Shown here one piece after another: positions 58,936 to 64,000 of a stretch of DNA of 64,000 nt. Under the pieces are notes generated by a model. The model saw only the letters and a program-made list of their open reading frames with translations. It did no database searches and was not told the DNA's origin. The translations under genes were made by a program, and so were the position numbers. Positions within the stretch are counted from its first letter, which is position 1. Each line of letters opens with the position of its first letter. The stretch covers positions 1-64,000 of the forward strand of contig VZRS01012603.1 of the NCBI GenBank assembly GCA_013398055.1, in the 5' to 3' direction. Source of the DNA: Ifrita kowaldi. Its lineage: Eukaryota; Chordata; Aves; Passeriformes; Cinclosomatidae.

Positions 58936-61900
58936 CTGCAAGAGAGGAAGCAAAGCCAGTTTATCAAATTCTTTGGTAGTGGCTGAAAGCCTCATGTCCT
59001 TCCCTGTGTAATAGGGGCCCTGTACGGAATGGACAAAAGCACTGAGCTTTATTTGCTCAACTTCTACCCAAAAAGTGCAAGATGCCAAGCCAAGGGGCCA
59101 AGAACACAGGTAGAACAGGACCTTCTGCTTAAGCCACTGCTGCCATTGCTATGAGGGGAGCTCCATCCTGCTCTCCAGTACGAGAAGGAGGGATTGAAGG
59201 CCATCAGTGGTAACCTACAACACAAAGTTTGACCAGAAGGATTCCTTGGAGCATTCAGTTGAAGTTAACCTTGATTCATATTGTTTCAAAGGGAATAATT
59301 TACCTCTGCAAAAAGACTGCTGAAAGCAACTAATGAATGGAACAGGCTTGTGCTTTGAGATTGCTTTTTTTGGGAGGGTGGAGGACAAAATATGAATCCA
59401 AGAGTATGCAGAAACGCTGCAGTGACTCGGGTGTTTTAAAACAAAATGTGCCACCCTTTTGTTGCTCAACATCAACCAGGTAGGTAGTAAAAGATCCCCA
59501 CAAATTCATAGTTTGATGAACACATTCAGTCGGAAACAACATTCTTACTCATCTCCCTGCAACAGCTGTTTCTCTTAGGGAAAATATTCTCTCAATAGCC
59601 ACCCAATTTACAGAGGGATTTATTTTTATGCATCGAGCAAATTGTTAAATTTGGCTTCCTATGAGAAATTTGTTTCCAGCCTTGACAAATCCTAGTATGT
59701 TGCTTGAGATACAAAGGTGTTTGTTACTGCCAGCTTCCCCTGTAGACAAGACAGGATTACTCCTAAGCTCAGAATGCAACATGTGTTCATGTATTTTTTG
59801 GATCAGGACCTGAGCAGACAGTGTGAGAAATGGATATATGACGACTGAGCTGAAATTTTACTCTGGCTGCCTCTTTCTGTCCTTCTAACATGACAATCTC
59901 ATTAAGTCTCAGTTTTCAGCATAAGGGGAGTTCTGGTGTGATTGTACTTAAAAACCAACAAAAAACCTCCCCACCCCACCCAAACCCTCTGTAAAGATTT
60001 GAAACTGAGCAACCGATACAAGACAGAAAATGGCCTGACAGCATTTTCCCTGTCACCATTCAATATTAAGGTATTATGAGTCATGGATCAATATTAGCAT
60101 TTATGTTTAATGGAAAATGTAGGTGATGAGAAGAAAATGGTACAGAAAAGTGAGGAAAAGGAGGTGTTTGGGGCATAGTTTGGCAAAAATGGCAGATAAG
60201 TGATCTTATAGAATACCTGCACAATTCAGCCAGGAGCAGCTAAGAGTCTCTCACCTATAGATGGGGCAAAGAGACCAGAAAAGGATCCTGTAGCTGCACT
60301 TGCCTCTTACAACTCAGAACAGACATGGAGTTATCCTGTCAACAACACTCTCACTTGTAGAGTGCCTCAAATGTGAACACAGCTAAAACATCCCCAGACA
60401 GATGTGCCTTTGGATGCACTGATGTTGATGATTTAATTCCTGGGGAATCCTGCTGTTGGGTCCTGCAGTTAAAGATTTTACACCCATCAGGAGACACATG
60501 GTCAAGACTATTCTTCACTTAAAAATGCTTCACTATTCAAGGAAAAGACTCAATAGTCCAAATAGGCCCAGCACAGAAGAAAATACCCCACACAGACACA
60601 ACTGTGTGCAGACACGGCTGGATGGAGCGGTGTCAGACACCAACGACATGGAAATTCTGCTTGGCCCTACTCCACCTCTACAAGGCACTGCTGAGAGGCC
60701 CTGCAGAAGGTATGGGCTCCAAGAAGGGGCTTCCATGAAGAGTGGGAGGAGTACTGGGAAATAAAGCAAAACTTTACTAAAATGACAAACTGATTGGACT
60801 TTGTGTAAATTTACCTCCGCAGGCTTTCACCGACAATTCCATTGGTTCCTTCCTAATAATTTAATTTTGTTCTCTCTCTGTCAATAAGTGAACTGTCTCC
60901 CACCATGAAACACACAGCCCTCATGGCTCTAGAACAGGGAATTTCTACCAGGAGGTGAAAAACCCCAGTCAGGACCCAGTCTCAGCCCAAGCACTCCCAG
61001 GTATGATGTGAGTTACCCCGCACAGTGACAGATTGGCAGGGGTCAATCTGATCTGAAACCAGTCTTACTCCAGTACCTGACAGCAAACCAGTGTAGTCCC
61101 TAAAATGGGAAGCATTATGTCCTCCCCATCCCAACTCTTTTTCCCAGTAACTCTTGGTATTCTCACTATCCCAGACAATTTCTAATTATTCTCATAGACT
61201 TCCCATATTCAAGGCCAACCTTATGCAGTCGTAAATCCTGAAATGGAATCCCACTGATCCTTTTCCTAAACTGACACTAATAATCCCATTTCATCAATCT
61301 CCAAGAGATAATTACCCAGGATATCATGCCCAAACTGGTTTACAGGTAGCCTCACCATGTGCTGCACCAACAAATGCTACACATACTAATGGAAAGCTGT
61401 TCTGATAAAATCTTCTCTGAGATGGACACAGAAAGAACAGTTTTATGGGATGGCCATCAGTATCCCTTGGAGATGCACAGGGTGCTGGCAGCCTGCTCCA
61501 GCTGACTGCACACACCAGTACGTCAACCGTCCTACTGGGTTTCCTGCTCTCTGCAGCCTGGGCTACAGCAAGTGATGGGACAAAGTGAAATAAAATGGCA
61601 GAAATACATCATAATGTCCTTTATAGAGCTCTGCCTTTTGCTACTGTGCAGAAAAGTTCTGTTTCACTTGTATTTCAATATCTTATCGTAGCCCTTCTCC
61701 TGACTTCTGAGTGTAATTCAGAGCAAGTAATACTCTTTTTAAATATTAGAATTCACCAAACTGACAGAATCTATTAAAGTTTTAAAAAACCCAACACTAT
61801 AAAACTACAGCAGCAGGACTGTGTATAATGTTTACCCCAAAAAATCTCATATCATCTGTTTTCTTTGCTTCCACTTTTAAGTGAATCCAGATTAAAGCAC

Positions 61901-63215
61901 CTGATTTATACAACCACATTTTTCAAAGATTATTTGATGAATTATACACATGAGAGTCCTCATCCCAAATCCAGACCACAATGTTGTCCTGTTAAAACCC
62001 TAAACCAGAAGAAAATAATCACAGAATGTATTTTTTTCTGGCTGGCTAACACTCTGATGTGTGCATGTTAAAGCAAAAACCAATACATGAAAACTTGATT
62101 TTAAAACAAATCTACACAAACTCACCTTGGAAAACAAATGCAAAACACAGATTTTTTTTTTAAATAAAACGTTTGGACCAGAATATTTTCAAACTGTTGT
62201 TTTGAAACAAAAATATTTCAAATGTTCATTAAAATCTAAATACTTTGTAGAGGTATGTGTGTTATGTGATGGCATATCTTTAAAAACGTTGTGGGGGGTG
62301 AATTTTTTCAGGCTTGCGTTTCATCCAGCTCCATCCCTTAGGCAATGTAATGCAGTGACAGTGTTCAGGAAAGAAATCTGACACAGTTCATACTGGAGAA
62401 ACAGCTGTGTCTGTCCTCCAGAATCCACTAAAGGATGTTCTCCTGTTCCAGTGTGCACCTTGCTTGAAGATGGGCTGGGAAAGGCAGAGATATTAAGATT
62501 TAGGTTGTGCACTCCCTAAGGAGGCTCTGAGAAGGAACAGAAGCCTTTGTCTGTGACTCCGTCAGTAGACTTCTTAGCCTAAATCTCTTTTCCATGAAAG
62601 AAGGGATGACTAAGTCTTGGAGGAAGGTGAAAAAATGGCATCCCACAATGGAAACTGAAGTCTGATGGCTTTCCCAGATATCTGAAGGCAAAGCCTGCAC
62701 AGACATATTTTCTGTGTATTATTCCATGCCAATGTCTGGATTCTGTTACAGTATGACAAAGGTTTAGATAAGCCCTTAACCCATATTACAACAGATTCTG
62801 GTCTGGGCTGTTAATGCAGTGTGCCAGATTTATGAACAAGAAGAAGGGGCACGCAGGAGCATTCTGTCTGCTGCCGAAATGAGAGCAAAATGAGTAAACG
62901 AGGAGCCGACAGCCCTTTCCCTTCCACTCTCTCTTCTTGTCTTCACTTCAAAGACGTTCCACACAATTTCACCTCTCAGAAAGACCCCACAGACCCTTCC
63001 TGTTGCCTTTGTGCTGACTCCCTTTTATTTACTCTCCTTTCCCATCAGAAATGAAGCTGTTGCAGCCAGTTTTGTGGAGCAGTCCATGTGTCTCACTATG
63101 TCCTTCGCTACTCCAGTGCTCCACTTCTCCTCCACTGCATCCGAGTGGATTCCAGGATCAGCTCCTCAAACCTGCTTTTCATTTCTCACCCCAGTCACTA
63201 CCACAGTGAATTGGA
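58936..63215. other. intron sequence upstream of w1, nothing recognised
   Basis: More than 4 kb without a Gly-X-Y exon on the minus strand, so the next upstream exon is beyond the window. No repeat family was recognised. Confidence 0.6.
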
Positions 63216-63440
63216 ATTATACAATCAGAGAATCGTTATGGTTGGAAAAGACCTCTATGATCCTTGAGTCCAACCATCAACCCAGCTGCCACAGCAACCA
63301 CCAAACCACATCTCTAAGTGCCACTTATTTTAAATAGCTCCAGAGACAGTGATTCTACCACTTCCCTGGGCAGCCTGATCCAGTGCTTGACCACCCTTTC
63401 AGTGAAGAAATTTTCCTTATCCAATCTAAAATGGAACTTA
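63216..63440 (-). mobile_element. CR1 LINE fragment, 'ggttggaaaagac' subfamily
   Basis: Antisense: 'cagagaatcgttatggttgg', 'ttgagtccaaccatcaaccc', 'cttccctgggcagcctgatc', 'tcagtgaagaaattttcctt'. It is the same type as the short tail at 55569-55640. Confidence 0.82.
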
Positions 63441-64000
63441 CTACTGAGTTGTTTTCTGTAATGCTGCATCAGAGCAATGTGTTTCTTTCTCTGCTTAAAT
63501 CCTGCCTTACAAATCAATACAAAGGTAAGAGGACTTATAAAAAGAGCTGTTGCTGATCACACTAAAAACCAAAAGCCTGAAGAGCCAAAAGATCTGAACA
63601 TTTGTCTACAATACATGTCCTACAGTCAGCATCAGTGACAGTGTCATAATTCATATACGGATTCAGTCTCCAGTCATTTCATCAGGTGGCATTGAAACTG
63701 GAGTACCAACATTAAATTTAAAATAAAAGTTCTGTCAACAAAAAATTCTCTGAATTGTCTTTGCAACTCTTTAAAAGTACTGAACAAAGTTGACTTTGTA
63801 CATAGCAGCCTCTCTAGGAGAGTTTCCTGCTTCCAGTGAAAGGCAGTGTTTGCTTAATTTAATCACTTGGTGTAAGCTATGGACATGATCTCTTTTGTCT
63901 ACAGAGGAAGATTTATTTCCCTATGCGTGTGCTTGGAGTTGGTTTACTGAGTCAGTGCAGCAAATGAGAAAAAACAACTGAAAAAACCCCTCCTTTAATG

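Noticed and set aside
62100..62150. Possible exon with donor-like 'actcac|cttgg' upstream of w1
   Set aside because: No Gly-X-Y triplets and no clear acceptor; the stretch is A/T-rich.
1..64000. Prokaryotic operons, CRISPR arrays, phage or toxin systems
   Set aside because: The sequence is a vertebrate intron-exon locus throughout; no repeat-spacer pattern or bacterial gene was seen.

Overview
The window is one continuous piece of the collagen type XXII alpha-1 gene (COL22A1) of a bird, almost certainly a passerine. The gene lies on the minus strand, so its N-terminal side is at the right edge. Thirty-seven exons can be read between 58935 and 2470. All begin and end between codons (phase 0). 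Most begin with a whole glycine codon, have lengths that are multiples of 9 (36, 45, 54, 63, 72, 180 nt), and are bounded by AG/GT. Together they encode 752 residues of Gly-X-Y helix with a few interruptions. The VWA and TSPN (laminin-G-like) domains lie beyond the right edge. The C-terminal NC2/COL1/NC1 part lies beyond the left edge. The gene was identified exon by exon against human COL22A1 as I remember it. Diagnostic matches are the non-collagenous 'FTPHPRIP' exon, the 'GKGKDGE' and 'PGIGLAGPP' imperfections, the 'DVCSECPPGPPGLPG' junction and the 'GHKGHPGLMGP' end. I had no alignment tool.

The protein runs N to C as follows: a 137-residue Gly-X-Y stretch (58935-50773); an 11-residue interruption in its own 33-nt exon (48863-48831); a 211-residue helix with two one-residue imperfections (45378-23597); a non-collagenous linker rich in cysteine (21481-21188); then an unbroken helix of about 336 residues (21187-2470) that continues out of the window. 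Collagen XXII is a FACIT-type extracellular matrix collagen of tissue junctions, notably the myotendinous junction.

Everything else is intron. The introns hold many CR1 LINE 3' fragments in both orientations, a tRNA-derived SINE with a CR1 tail of the TguSINE1 type (the reason for calling a songbird), and several solo LTRs of endogenous retroviruses. One LTR has a perfect 6-bp target duplication, and one splits a CR1 copy cleanly. No other gene, RNA gene, CRISPR array or prokaryotic element is present.

Points of interest are a Gly-to-Ala break in the triplet repeat, loss of the Phe in a position equivalent to a known integrin motif, an enlarged cysteine-bearing linker next to a stop-free 123-nt intron, a GC-AG intron, and a human cysteine exon for which I could find no counterpart.
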